Counted from the first letter of the stretch, positions 11,420 to 22,855 are shown. The stretch is 64,000 bases of DNA from Tenebrio molitor (GCF_963966145.1 NC_091046.1:7812001-7876000); one strand, 5' to 3'. The notes: generated by a model from the letters alone, not told the origin. Translations and numbers: made by a program.

Positions 11420-11619
11420 CTAGGGTGCTATCCTAAAATCCCTAAATTTGGTGCAATTTTTCCGTTAAAAAGACAATACAAAAATCTAGTAGGCCTAACA
11501 AAAGATAATCACACAATATGGTCACTCCATAAAGATGAATCAACCAACAAAACAGTGTTTAACAATTAAACATTTAATTATTTTAGTGATTTTTAGTGTT
11601 TTTTAAGATAGCACCCTAG
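11420..11619 (+). mobile_element. Module D, a 200-bp MITE inside the palindrome
   Basis: It opens CTAGGGTGCTATCCTAAAAT and closes GATAGCACCCTAG, so it has its own terminal inverted repeats. It sits exactly at the turning point between C and the first inverted C. A second copy in opposite orientation lies at 11900-12086. No coding capacity. Confidence 0.82.
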
Positions 11620-11899
11620 ATTTTCACATTCGTCTATACAAACCCTATACAGTTGGAAAGCTTGTCAAAAAAGCTTTCGACCAGTGCAATAATAAATGCA
11701 GGGTGCCATTTGAAAAAAATGAGTTTTTGATCTTATTTGTTATATTTAAAAAATCGCAGTAAGCATATGCGACTAAGCAAGTTATTGAGTAAACACTTAG
11801 CAGATGCGGCAAACATTCAGGAATCAAACAGTGTCAATTATTTTAATTTATGTGCAACGATTTGGATGGTACGAATTTTCGAAGAGACCCCTGCACTGT
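11620..11899 (-). repeat. Module C, first inverted copy (shortened)
   Basis: Inverse of module C from TCTATACAAACCCTATACAG to GAAGAGACCCCTGCACTGT. It lacks the outer 40-odd bases of C, where module D' begins instead. It is the unpaired centre of the large palindrome. Confidence 0.8.
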
Positions 11900-12086
11900 C
11901 TAGGGTGCTATCTTAAAATCACTAAAATAATTAAATGTTTAATTGTTAAACACTTTTGTTGGTTGATTCATCTTTATGGAGTGACCATATTGTGTGATTA
12001 TCCTTTGTTAGGCCTACTAGATTTTTGTATTGTCTTTTTAACGGAAAAATTGCACCAAATTTAGGGATTTTAGGATAGCACCCTAG
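11900..12086 (-). mobile_element. Module D', inverted copy of the 200-bp MITE
   Basis: Inverse of 11420-11619 with small indels. The terminal CTAGGGTGCTATC and GATAGCACCCTAG are both present. The conserved interior includes GTTAGGCCTACTAGATTTTT and its inverse in the partner copy. Confidence 0.82.
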
Positions 12087-12415
12087 ATTTTCAGATTCGA
12101 CTGTACAAACCCTATATTGTTCAAAAGCTTGTCAAAAAAGCTTTCGACCAGTGTAATAATAAATATGGGGTGCCATTTGAAAAAAATGAGTTTTTGACAT
12201 TTTTAATTCGTTATGTTTAAAAAATCGCAGTAGGCATATGCGACTGAGCAGGTTGTTGAGTAAACACTCAGCAGATGCAGCAAACATTGAGAAATCAAAC
12301 AGCGTCAATCATTTTAATTTATGTGCAACGATTTGGAAGGTACGAATTTTCGAAGGGACCCCTGCAATTCGAAATTCTGGTAAAAAAAGCGCCACTGATT
12401 AAAAACGATGGCAGA
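12087..12415 (-). repeat. Module C, second inverted copy
   Basis: Full-length inverse of 11099-11419, followed by the inverse of modules B and A. It is closer to the forward copy than the middle copy is: both retain the GCGCCACTGAT block and the AATTC-type junction that the middle copy lost. Confidence 0.82.
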
Positions 12416-12665
12416 TAAGTAACGACCTGTATAAATTTGATTCACAATTTAGTATAGAATCGAAAAATTAAATCAAACTGGGTAGTTTCCATTTAAAAAA
12501 ACATAACTTTAGTGTTTTTATAATATTGGGACACTCTGTATATATACCGCAATATTTTCCGAATATGCAGTAGAAGCGTAGCTATCATCTAGAAAAAAGA
12601 AATAGTTGATATCTTTAACAACAAACAAGTTATGGAGCTTTTTCGCAACTCTGGGACATCCTGTA

Positions 12666-13259
12666 TATGTTAACGTAAGCCTCAACAAATGATTAAGATA
12701 AAATTAAATGATTCATCTGAGATTCCTGTTTCATATAATTCTAATTTTACGTATTAGATTTTTTGATGTTCAATAAACTGTTCAATTCTTAATTATAAAG
12801 ACAGTTTAATTATGGATTCATAAGTCCACTAGTGTAGTGTTTTATAGACCTCATAATATTTTCAAAATCGGCATTATTATGACTTCATAATAAACAGGTG
12901 TTGGATAAAATAAGTAAAAGAAGAGCACGAATGTAAAAGAGCACATTTATATACCACGAATATGAAATTTGATTTGTTGTTCTCTTCTTATTTTTTTTTT
13001 CTCCAAATGAATCTTTGCAAAGCAAGATAAATAAAAGTGAACAATTTTTTATTTTTCCAAACTTATTTTAGATTGGTATTTTTTATTAATATTATTGGGT
13101 TTCTTCTTTTCTTCTTCATTCTGATCACCATCTTTAAGCCACTTACATTTGTCACTCAACTTCCAAACTCAAGCAAGCTTGACCGCAAGACAAGTATTTT
13201 TAATAATTAGAATGTGAGCTCACTAAAAGTGAGTTTCAAATTTTACTTTTCATAAATGT
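12666..13259. other. AT-rich sequence, nothing recognised
   Basis: No coding frame or repeat partner seen. Confidence 0.45.
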
Positions 13260-13640
13260 AATTTTATTCAGTCGGATACATCTGCCAATCTTGACCGGAA
13301 CCGGTGGGAGAAACGCAGGTCCAAGACACTCCGCACCGCATACTTCTAGTTGGATAATCGCTCTTTGAAAACTTCTCCCTCATCCGCCAAACAATCGCCA
13401 TAATGCGTCGAAACGAAGGGAAACAAAGCTGGAGTTTCTGTCCCGGATCAGATAGAGCGCGGACGTTGAGGCAATCCGAAATAAAATTGTTTTCGGAAGA
13501 TGCACTCTCACCATAAAACGTCCAAGGGGTCGACCTCCACACCTGGCCCCGGTTCCGGGTTCCCCACGTTCTCAGAACCCGCTATAAAGGGGAAGTCACG
13601 AAATCAGTTCCCGGGGAAAATGTCATTACCTTGCGTCGTC
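13260..13640. other. GC-rich island; possible minus-strand exon
   Basis: Base composition jumps to high GC and CpG. A minus-strand frame of 92 codons spans 13264-13542. It has a mixed, protein-like composition (for example SFRRIMAIVWRMREKFSKSD and CGVSWTCVSPTGSGQDWQMY), but I recognise no family and the start is arbitrary. TTTATAG lies upstream on the minus strand near 13583. It is either an exon fragment or a CpG-rich regulatory element. Sequence conservation in related species would decide. Confidence 0.3.
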
Positions 13641-14112
13641 GGATCTAGTCACACCTGTTACGCAACGCCGTAGAGAAAGAGACAGCGTGGGAAGAACATT
13701 CAGGTTTGTATAGTACCGTCGGTACTGTTTGATGTAAATTATTACAGAAAAAATCTGCATATCTTTTACACAAATAATACTCCTCGGGTCCGTTTGTGGT
13801 GCGACGTTGAAATTAATTACGTTTTTTTCGGAGTAAATTTTCCGAACAACAAGCACTTAACAGTTTCTAATACGTTCGAAAATTTATCATTCATTGTGTG
13901 CGTAAGGCAATAATTCATGGGCGCACACGATAACGGAGTAATTAAAATGGTTTATTCATAACAAAATCGCATGATAATAATTAATGGTCAAGTGTATAAG
14001 GCGATTCCTCCCACTTTGAGGTTAGGTCCCACGTCCCGATCGAAATTTAAGCACCATATTATTATGTATTTATAGGAATGACTGGTCGCGACTTTTATTA
14101 AACAATTTGGCA
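13641..14112. other. Non-repetitive sequence, nothing firm
   Basis: A 76-codon minus-strand frame at 13626-13856 ends beside AAGGTAATGA, a sequence that could act as a splice donor on the minus strand. The peptide has no recognisable domain. The rest is AT-rich. Confidence 0.3.
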
Positions 14113-14475
14113 TCAATAATACAGATCATTGACGTCACGAGTGTGACATTTGAACTTGGTTTTGTTGAAAATTGACTTAGATTGCAATTGACGGAGGAAA
14201 GCACCGAGGTCTCGTCTGGCTTCTTCCCCAAAACGTCTCAATCTGGAAGGTCGCCCTCTGATTTGAATTGCAAGTCCTGCCGCGGCAATTGCACCGTCGT
14301 TGCTCAAAATCGGCGACATTTGTACGTGTCCCATTATGCATTCAATTAGATCGAAATTATGCCACTCCAACAGATCGACATTTGCATAAACATGTAAAGG
14401 GAATGAGACGTGAGCCCAAGGTGCAGGTACGCCGGAGCGGGCGTACCGCTGAAGTACCGACGTCGCGTACTGCAC
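14113..14475 (-). CDS. Candidate exon of unknown protein
   Basis: A 120-codon open frame whose composition is more protein-like than its neighbours. The stretch DGAIAAAGLAIQIRGRPSRL is followed by a basic, helix-prone segment, FGEEARRDLGAFLRQLQSK. I do not recognise a family. On the same strand just upstream, GATCGGTGAGTGC could be the donor of an earlier exon, and TACTTCAG near 14455 could be an acceptor, in which case the first residues are not part of the protein. The start at 14475 is the first ATG only. Alternative: a chance frame in GC-rich DNA. Confidence 0.3.
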   Translation of the reverse strand: MQYATSVLQRYARSGVPAPWAHVSFPLHVYANVDLLEWHNFDLIECIMGHVQMSPILSNDGAIAAAGLAIQIRGRPSRLRRFGEEARRDLGAFLRQLQSKSIFNKTKFKCHTRDVNDLYY

Positions 14476-16029
14476 TCACCGATCACTGGAAAATTTACAA
14501 GTGATGATCGTTCGTAAGCCACTTACGACTCGTGATGCATCACACGAATAACTCGTTCTCCTTCGCTGCTCTGTAAAAAAGAAAATCACAAAGAAGTCCC
14601 GGCTTCTGTCGAAAATCCACGTTTTTGCTCAACTGTCCGTGAAACAGAACGAGTCGCGGGTTTTCCACCGTTCGACGCTTGTGTTTGCTTTTCGCAAGTC
14701 GATAAATCAGTTTTTATGAATCGCCAATAAAAGTCGTCCTCTTTTTGAACGTTGTCTCAAAAACTGTAAAATTAAATATTTGAGATGGTACCGGATGGTT
14801 CGCTCCGGACATTCCGTTTTATTAATTTATTGCCTTAATTGCCAACAACAACACAGACGCAGATTAGTTCACAACATTTTTATTGGGCCGAGTGTACACC
14901 GCGTTTCGAAATAATTACCCGCATTTAACACCAAAAGCTGAAGTGAAGAAGAAACACACCGTCAAGGTTAAATACTTTTAATTTTCTTTCGTCTGTGGCA
15001 GAAGAACTATTCGACTGTTCTTTCAAAGCCAGTGTTTTTCCAGGTTCTTTAAAAAAGGGGGATTCCAATGTTCCTACCGATCACTTTTACCTACTTTTTA
15101 CAAAACTTGGAAACTGCTCATGAACGACAAACAGTTCAAAGATTAGTTGAACATATTTTCGTTTTTATACAGGCTGTTCCAAAAGTACCACATTTCCTTA
15201 AAGGTGCGTCACTAGAAGTGTCATGGAGTGCTGAAAAATATTTTTTAAAAGTCAATATCTTCTATTTTTGAAAAAATTAGCCTCCTCACTCAAGGTCAAA
15301 ATTTAAAAGTAAACGAACTTAGTTCATACCAAAATATTTATTTTGAATGTACACTTGCTTTCAAAACTTCCGCGTAGGTATAGTCCATTTTTTAATTATA
15401 GTCCGATGTATCAATTAAAAAGCAGAACAACTGTCATATTGCTATCTCTTTTCAACATAATGTAAACAAACTATTGAATTCTTGTACGTATTGTATTAAG
15501 CGTGTCCCACTATGCATCTCGCTTTAGCATGTGTGATTCGAGCAAGACACGAGTTGTACGTTTATTACATTAGCGACGTCAAATTTTTAGGTTACGTTTT
15601 AACCACATTATTTGTGATAGTTTTGTTTAATTTTGCTTGAAATGTCCTCCGTATGATGCCAACGAAAAGCCTGTGGACAGATTCATTTACAGAATTTGTA
15701 AATTGCAAAAATAATATTGGAATTGCGCGGAAACTTGCAAGACTGGAAGTTAACAGGTAAGGGGGTAAACTAATTCATGGTGTTGCCGAAACAAAATCTT
15801 GGAAGAAAGAAAGACAGTCTAAACGTGGTTGTTTAGTGCTGTTTTCAACAATTTTTAATATATCTGGCCTATTAGTTATGAAGGGAGCGGTTTTTTGAAA
15901 GACAAAATTAAAACGGAAGAATGAATTTGCAGAAAAACGAACAAAGCACGAAAGAACACAACTCAAAATCTTAAAAATTGAAATTTGTTATGATATCTGT
16001 CTCATGTTGCCTAAATAAATTTTCAAATA
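14476..16029. other. Mixed sequence with possible foldback tip at 15173
   Basis: The part up to about 14900 is GC-moderate and non-repetitive. At 15170-15190, TACAGGCTGTTCCAAAAGTA resembles the tip of a foldback element of the TACAGGCTGTTTCC type found at 45493-46176, but no matching opposite end was found. The remainder holds nothing recognised. Confidence 0.35.
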
Positions 16030-16236
16030 TTGGTAGAACCATGCACTGCTGTCAAATGTCGACTATACACCTATTTTTCGCTGACTGACAGAGCAAGACA
16101 AAGTTTTGTGCTTTCCAAATTAGAAGAGGAGTGGTCCATAAGAAGGGTTGCTACTCATAATGGGCTAAATAAAAGCACTGTTCTACAAGTAATGAGTAAA
16201 GAAGAAGAGGTGGGAACAAGAAGGGACCGTGAGTAG
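16030..16236 (+). pseudogene. Tc1/mariner transposase N-terminal HTH fragment
   Basis: The frame reads LTDRARQSFVLSKLEEEWSI, then RRVATHNGLNKSTVLQVMS, then KEEEVGTRRDRE before a stop. This is the pattern of the first paired-like helix-turn-helix of Tc1/mariner transposases (L..R.R...L...WSIR.VA...GL.KSTV..V), which binds the terminal inverted repeats. The catalytic DDE domain is absent. A TA-flanked mini-element with Tc1-type tips lies 250 bp downstream, so it may be the internal remnant of the same or a related family. The ATG at 16030 is not necessarily the original start. Confidence 0.55.
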
Positions 16237-16489
16237 AAGACCGATCGTAATTTTTTTAATTGCTGTCAATGTCATCTTCAACCTTATCTCAAAATTACCC
16301 TTCACACTGCTTAAATTTTGAATGTGTACGCGAAAATTTTGAAGGCAAGTGTACAACTCATCGCTTTGAAGTATGGTCATTGGGGTTTAAAATCATTAAT
16401 AAAATCATCACTTCAATTGGGACTAAACAGAAGGTGAGGATTTTTAAAAAATATTTTTCCAGCGCTCTACCACATCCCTGAATCACGTA
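16237..16489. other. AT-rich spacer
   Basis: Nothing recognised. Short frames on both strands are uninformative. Confidence 0.4.
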
Positions 16490-16646
16490 CAGTCATGTTC
16501 AAATAAATCTGGGACTGTTGTATTTTATAAACTAACGACCATTGAATTGTTAATTTTAGCCAAAATATTTTTTTTAATTTTAACTGCGCGAAGTCACATT
16601 GAAAACTCAAAAAAGAAGTTGTCCCAGATTTATTTGAGCAAGACTG
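16490..16646. mobile_element. Tc1-type MITE, 157 bp
   Basis: The left end CAGTCATGTTCAAATAAATC and the right end, the inverse of CAGTCTTGCTCAAATAAATC, give TIRs of about 28 bases with two mismatches. TA flanks both sides (16488-16489 and 16647-16648). The tip CAGTC is typical of Tc1 elements (family knowledge). There is no coding sequence. Confidence 0.88.
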
Positions 16647-17348
16647 TACTTTCAAGGAAATATTAAGTGAGATTCGCTGAGAAAATCAAAACCAAAATCA
16701 AATGCGTTCGGCTGAAAATTCACATTTCATGTTTGAAATTTAAAAAATGTACAATTATTACAATTCATTTTAAAAAAAGTCAAGAATATTGTTTTCTTGT
16801 AATGAATTCACAAATGCTCTTGTTTTTGTGGAAATAATGCAAGAACAAAAGCTTGAGTGAAAAACCAGGAAAAATTTACGCAAACTAATTCACATGCACG
16901 TGGGAGATTCGACAAGAAAATCGCAAGTCAGCACCAAGTAATTGCTTGAAGAGATGTTTTTATTTTGAACATTAAACTTTTATTGTTCGAGCTTTCATGG
17001 CAATGATTTAAAGGAATATTTTGGCGAATGGAACGCACGAAAAAAAATTCTATTGTTACTATGACAATCCTACCAAATGGGGATTTTCTGTTATAATTTT
17101 CGCTTATTTTCACCTGTAATAAGTTAAGTAACCAATGGAAGATGTTACTTACAAAAACGTTGCTGTCTAATGACCGACAGAAGTGAAAATTAAAAAAAAA
17201 ACCTAAAATTGTCACTGTCACAGGGTTGAAATCAAAAAAAAGTCTTGAGTTAGACCGGTCGATAATCATAAAAATACTATTTCGTATTTGGTAAGATTAT
17301 GGCACACAAAGCAAAATAAAATTTATTCCATACATTTTTTGGGTTCTT
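16647..17348. other. AT-rich sequence, nothing recognised
   Basis: A 113-codon minus-strand frame at 16928-17269 is rich in F, I and N and matches no family; it is likely chance. Confidence 0.4.
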
Positions 17349-17850
17349 TTATCTTTCTAACATCCGTACCTTGTAAGTGAGAGTGAGTAAGGTAATGCTT
17401 TTGCTCACGCAATTCAAGTGAACGAAAGCGGCCTTACTCTCGAGTGCTGTATTTGGTTTTCTTCGATACCTCCTTAGAAAGTGAGTCTGTAACTTTGTAT
17501 TCACAATTTTAAATATAAATAAATCACATTTTTGGAAGGATCTGTTATGGAAAAAAATAAAATACAAAGTACATAAAGTACTGTAACGTCAATAAAGTGG
17601 TTGTGTTGTGTGCACGTTCTGGAAATTGTGGAAATGGATGATAATGAGTTAATGACTAATGAGTTACATGTTCCTGAAGATTACGTCATCAGAAAGAATT
17701 GGAAAAATTTACGAGTAAATAAAAACCAGTGAGTGAAACAGAGTGAGCTGAGCGAAAAATGATGAGCGAAAGTGAAGTGAACGAAAGAGAAACCTTCACC
17801 CACTGGTAACTATGGATACAGATTCATTTTCTAAGGAGGTATAATATCGA
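17349..17850 (+). repeat. 0.5-kb dispersed repeat (GAGCGAAAGTGAAGTGAACG family), copy A
   Basis: Direct-orientation partner of 49630-50110. Shared blocks include TTCAAGTGAACGAAAG, TTACTCTCGAGTGCTGTATT, GGAAAAATTTACGAGT and GATGAGCGAAAGTGAAGTGA. Inside it, TCGATACCTCCTTAGAAA near 17463 and its inverse TCTAAGGAGGTAT near 17829 form an inverted repeat of about 390 bp, so the core behaves like a foldback element. No protein is encoded. Confidence 0.82.
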
Positions 17851-17866
17851 ACAAACAATTTTTACG

Positions 17867-18828
17867 ATGTTTACAGTTTATTTTTTAAAGGAATATGCAC
17901 AAATTATTTTTTTTTGCAAGTTAATTAATAGTTTTGAACAAATGGATTCATATTTCTGTCTCATTTTATTAGATCTTACCAAAGCTTTTGATTGCATTTA
18001 TTATATTATTCTCCTAAAGAAACTTCATAAAATTGTCAACAGCGTATTTTACTTAATGTATATTTCACAGTTAGAAAATGTGTATCGTGGTGTTTCCCAA
18101 GGGAATATCTTAGGCCCTACACTATTTCCATCTACATACATATCTAGATAATTTTCGAAATTTTATTAAGTACCGCTAGTTATTTTACTTCTTATTGATG
18201 GTTTAGCTCAATTAATTGTTTACATGGCTTACATCTAATTCGTTTTATTAATTAAACTACTATACCAGATAGAATCCGAAGTACAAAATTTGTAGGTTTT
18301 TACCTAGATGCAGAGCTAATTTAGAACACGGTACCTACTTATTAAGAAAGGTTACATAACAAGAGATATTTTAAAAGTAGCCCGTTTTTCACTAGTTTAA
18401 ATTCATTTAAAATACAGAATTCTAGTTTGGAAGCATGCTCCACCATTACAAAAGCAATTTGCATTACAAAGAAGAGCCACAAGAGTTATTGCTGGAATTA
18501 GCTATCGTAATAATTGCAAAGCATATTTTGTTCCACTCGAAGCATTAAGTCTTCCAAGTTTATTTATTTTTAAAGCGTTAATGTATGTAATAAAAAATTA
18601 GCAATTATCGGTCTTTAATGTCTTTCTATAATTAATTATAACACCGGGAATAATAACCTCACATTTACTGCGAGACCTACAAGATGTATAAAGACTTTCA
18701 ACCAATATGTCATAAAATTTGAGAATTTATTACCGGTTCAGTTTCGTAACCTACCATACGGTGTAGTAACAAGTAGAATCAAACATTACCTAACTGTTAA
18801 ATCCTTCTCTTCTGCCGAAAAATTCTAA
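17867..18828 (+). pseudogene. LINE reverse transcriptase relic, broken in several frames
   Basis: Three same-strand segments follow the order of a non-LTR RT. The first, 17867-18151, contains ILLDLTKAFDCIYYIILLKK (catalytic motif A region, with D in LTKAFD) and GVSQGNILGPTLF (canonical GVPQGS.LGP). The FADD box between these and the next part is not preserved. The second, about 18421-18600, reads LQRRATRVIAGISYRNNCKA and LPSLFIFKALMYV, the C-terminal thumb-like region. The third, about 18636-18828, begins YNTGNNNLTFTARPTR and has KFENLLPVQFRNL, the usual end of these proteins. Stops and frameshifts separate all three. CR1/Jockey-like by motif style. Confidence 0.82.
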
Positions 18829-20480
18829 AATAAGAAAATAACGATTTAGAGTAAGTTACATTTTGTCTCCTTCCTTGCGCAAGCAACGGTTTATTTTGTT
18901 CATTTTTTTTGTTACTCGAAAATACCAAAGCCTTCGGAGTGGTAGTTTTCTTTTTTGAAGAAGTCCTCAACTGTGCGTCAACACCAGCACTGCAACGATA
19001 CCAACCTGACACCCCGTCAGAACTGCTAGCACGCCTTCATTTGTTTTTGTCTTGTTGGCGCGATACCGCAAAGATATAACAACGTATGCATGCAAGTACA
19101 ATCAGATGTTGTCCACTTATCTTTAACAAGATATACCCGCATCTGGCAGCTCGTAAAGGGTCTTAATTCTTTTTTATCTTTAACACAAGTCCCATTTTTC
19201 AAACGATAGAAACTGATGTTTTATTAATAAACGTGAATTGTCCACTTTCGTTTTGTTGAAATTCAAATTTCTGTCTTTCTTCCCGTTGCTGCACGAGCAC
19301 CTAGGAATCCTTGCATGTTATTTACATTTAATGTAGATCTTTTACCACCTTGGCCTTTCTAAAACGTGAAGTAATTCTAAATATTGTTCACTTAAATGCA
19401 GCCTATAAATCAGGAGCTTTCATCCTTGGATTAATTTATTATTTTAAGACGGACGACGAAAGGAAACTGTCTTTGTCAACAAACAATTGTTTGCAAAAGA
19501 CAGAAAACTTGACAATCGAGAAACCACGCTCTGGAGACCAGTGACAAGTGACATAACAAACGTCAACGCAAATGTCAAAACGGAGTGACAGTTGTCCAGA
19601 AGCTTCAAAATTTATTTCTGTGGCAAAATTGCATCAAACAGCGATTCGTCGATAAAAGCTGAAAATAAGAAAGTACGACATCGGATGTTTTTCTGTCACT
19701 ACACATAAACAAACAACTAAATTCTTTCATAAAAAAAAGACTATGATAGTAGAGTTCCATTAATTAGATAGTGATGTACGTCTTACTTTCATTTCCAATC
19801 ACTTTTCGGCTAATAATAATATTTTGTTGACGATAACTGACCATACTTACACACAATTTCAGATGTCCATTTAGCAAACAAAGATTAAGCTCGTGAGGTC
19901 ATTTTTTTGTAAGCGTACGTCAAAACCAGCAAAAAATGTAATCAGTTAACCCAATTATTTCGATAAAACAATGCTTATACTAGATAGGTATTGACATTGG
20001 TGGTATTTATATACAAAAAAAATAATACTACTTAAGTCATCTTCACCTATTGTGTAACATTTTCTGAGTACCAAGGTCTCACCACTCGACCAGAAACAAA
20101 TTTAGTACGTTGCGGAATTAATAAACAAATTGTTCGTAAGTCTTGTACATTTTTTTGCGAACGTGTTGACACACGCGTTTCGCACTTTGGGTTTTCATAT
20201 TTTTACGGACAAGGCAAATTATGCAAGAAATCGAACGTATGCATCGCGTTTTAGGTCGGTCCTTTATTATAACTCAATCCACTTTCTAAACTAGATCGAT
20301 TATGCAGTTAAATGGCTTAATTGTGGTGTGACCTGAAATAATCTCCCACAGATTGTTTCGTTCCAGACGGACATCTCTCCACATGCGTAACAATATTTTT
20401 CTTCAAAATTAAATTTAGTGCGAGGAAAATAAATAATAAATTTCCGTTGCGAACTCTGTCCATGACGAAAAACGTTCCAC
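18829..20480. other. AT-rich sequence, nothing recognised
   Basis: Frames of 64-71 codons at 18797-19012 and 19350-19544 have no recognisable motif. No repeat partner is seen. The LINE 3' untranslated end could extend a short way into the left edge. Confidence 0.4.
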
Positions 20481-21360
20481 ACAAATAGATCAAGGGTCGG
20501 GAGTTGTTAATGCCAATTTTCTTCTTTTCTCAAAACCGTGTTTATTTTTAGCTTATTGTCATTTATCAACGTGCAATTAAGCAATTATGATTTATCGCCC
20601 GTTACAAATTGCCTTGTCGATGCAATGCGCAAGCGAATAATCGCTAACGTGGTCAAACACTGATCTAATTACGCTTTTTATGTTTTTTCAATCGTGACCA
20701 GTTGGCCGCCAGCGACAGCTTTAGAGGACAAAAATTATTTTTGAGTTTCAGTAAAAAAAATTCTTTTCACCGTCTCGATTTGACGATTAGAGGTTTGGAC
20801 GTGAGCAACGTTTTAAGTAATAATTTAAAATTTTTGTGTTAATAAATGACGCCCAAGCTGCTAATAAATTAGGTGATTATGTCGAATGGCCATATATCGT
20901 TAATTTTATTGTCGCACGACAGAACGTTATCCTTATTTTGAAAATCTGAAATGTACTAAAACAATATGGAGAGATAGGAAGAGGTCTAGGTTACTAATAA
21001 GCGTCATTTTATTAACGCCACAGCGAGCTATAAATAATCATGTAGAAAGATAACAAATAAACACCCACTAATTTAAGGTCAATAACGACAAAACTCGACG
21101 TATTGGCAAATCTTACGATATTGGGTTGTTTACTTCCACGGATTTTTATGAGCAAAAACCCACACGTCCGCGATTACGTTAAAACATAATTACATTTACG
21201 CAAACACAACTTCTTTTAAAAATAATGTTCTCTTGCATAAATCAATATTAGATAAACACCTACTCTATTTTACGACATCGCAACGTTGACACATAAAAAT
21301 AAATAAATATTAATGGGAAAGCACACAACGGCTTTTAAACGGTGTCCTTATTATAATTCC
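20481..21360. promoter_or_regulatory. Non-repetitive candidate regulatory stretch
   Basis: Higher-complexity sequence with GC-rich patches around 20580-20720 and 21000-21180 and with scattered homeodomain-type sites. No coding frame. Calling it regulatory is inference from composition only. Confidence 0.2.
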
Positions 21361-22689
21361 AGTTGTTATTTTCAGGTGGATGTACATTTAGATTAAGTAT
21401 TTATACAAATTGTGCCATAAATTCTGCAACATTTTATGTTATCTCCTACTTTACCCACATTATTAGCCTTTTATTAAAAATGCTTATCCTTAATAAAATG
21501 AGGCATTTGGCTTGGTTGCACACCGTAATCTTTTCACCAAGAGTGCGGCATTTTTATATACCGCTCCGGAAGGATTATAAATGCCCTCGTTTCAGTCACC
21601 GAGAGTTTATTGTTTCTCTATGTATATTCTTAGAGCTCGGCGTAAGAAGAAAAAAGATGCAAATATGTACTTACGGCGCGGTTTTCATGCACTTTTTGAC
21701 GTTTACTACCAGCTTATCTCGGTACTTAATAGCAACAAAGTTGTTGTTTTTTTTTGCAATTTAAAGTTTTTGTTCAAAATAAATGAAATCTAGCAATTGG
21801 AGTAAGTTGTTTCTGACACCAAAAATTTTTCACGTTACAAAATTGGAATTTACTGATTTGTGAAAGTTAACTTGAACTTTAAGTTTTAAAAATTAAAAAA
21901 AAAATGTCTTATGTCAGTATTTTGGAAGTTAATTTCACCGACTTGGTCAACTTGGATGGTCTGCAAAAATTCCATAAAATTTTAGCAAAGGTGAAAATGC
22001 CATGACTCAGCTACAAATATTTTTGGAAATTGTAAGAAAAACTATTTTTGGAATATAAAAATTTCTTATATGCGGAGAGTTGAAAACTGTTTGACAGCGT
22101 CAATAAAAGACTTCTTCAACGACTCTGGATTGGATTTGGATTTGTTCTAAAACAAAAATGTAATTTTTGGATATAAGTTGTTGTCCTGCCTAATTTCGGA
22201 AAAGCTTCCTCTTCAAGAGAGAAGTAAAATTATACTCTAGGATTACATAATATCTAGGTATTACTGTGCTTTCTCGATTTTGGATTTTTTTTTATTTCTT
22301 GAACATTTAAAAATAAGATTTTCTCCTTAATTGAAGCTTTACGCTGAACTCCTGCTTTTGTTGACCTAACAGTGTTTTAAGTTGAACAATTTTTTAATGA
22401 CAGATCTTTAGCAATCTCGAAGTTTAAGAAAACCAAATTTTCATACGAGAAACGAACATTCCATTAACACTAAGTGTCTGCAATCTCAAGAAACGCAAGG
22501 TTTCTTAAAATTTCACAAAGTGCACTAATAATATTCTGTGTCTTTCTTTGTCTTCTCATTCAATATACATGTTCATGTTCTAGAGAACTAATTGGAATTC
22601 GAGAATAATAATTTTTCTTCCAAAATTTTCTACATTTCGTAAGCCTTTGTGGCATATAGTTTAGAAATACATAATTGTTTTCTCAGATT
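21361..22689. other. AT-rich sequence, nothing recognised
   Basis: A 133-codon plus-strand frame at 21363-21764 is rich in F, Y and L and contains no motif I recognise. Its length is about the maximum expected by chance in a window this size, so I do not call it a gene. Confidence 0.4.
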
Positions 22690-22855
22690 TACAGTGTTTT
22701 TCTTTTGGTTTTCCTCTTTTGTCAATTGTATTTCACTATTTCTCAAAATTATTTCCTTTCTCTATTAAATGTTAAAGTAAGGTAAATATGACATAGTTTT
22801 GCAAAATAGTGAAATACAATTGACAAAAAAGGAAAACCAAAAGAAAAACAGTGTA
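22690..22855. mobile_element. Foldback MITE, about 166 bp
   Basis: Arms of about 53 bases, 22690-22742 and 22803-22855, are inverted copies with only a few differences. The core GTCAATTGTATTTCACTATT pairs with AATAGTGAAATACAATTGAC. The 60-base loop is AT-rich. Such high arm identity suggests a fairly young element, but no other copy occurs in this window. Confidence 0.85.

Larger units (their letters stand above)
10841..12665. mobile_element. 1.8-kb nested palindromic element
   Basis: The outermost tips are TACAGAGTGTCCCAGGGTTG and the inverse of nearly the same sequence, ending CTGTA at 12665. Just inside, a second TIR pair beginning TACAGAGTGTCCCAATATTA occupies 10966 and 12540. The order of modules is A-B-C-D-C'-D'-C'-B'-A', where primes mark inverted copies. 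The left half therefore pairs with the right half over about 800 bp, apart from an extra C' unit in the middle. There is no transposase. The tips follow the TACAG.GTGTCCCA pattern common among insect foldback elements (family knowledge). Frames at 11059-11268 and 11804-12064 are chance frames in C and D. Confidence 0.85.

Noticed and set aside
21363..21764. 133-codon hydrophobic frame
   Set aside because: F/Y/L-rich from AT-rich sequence; it has no convincing membrane-protein layout and no relative that I recognise.
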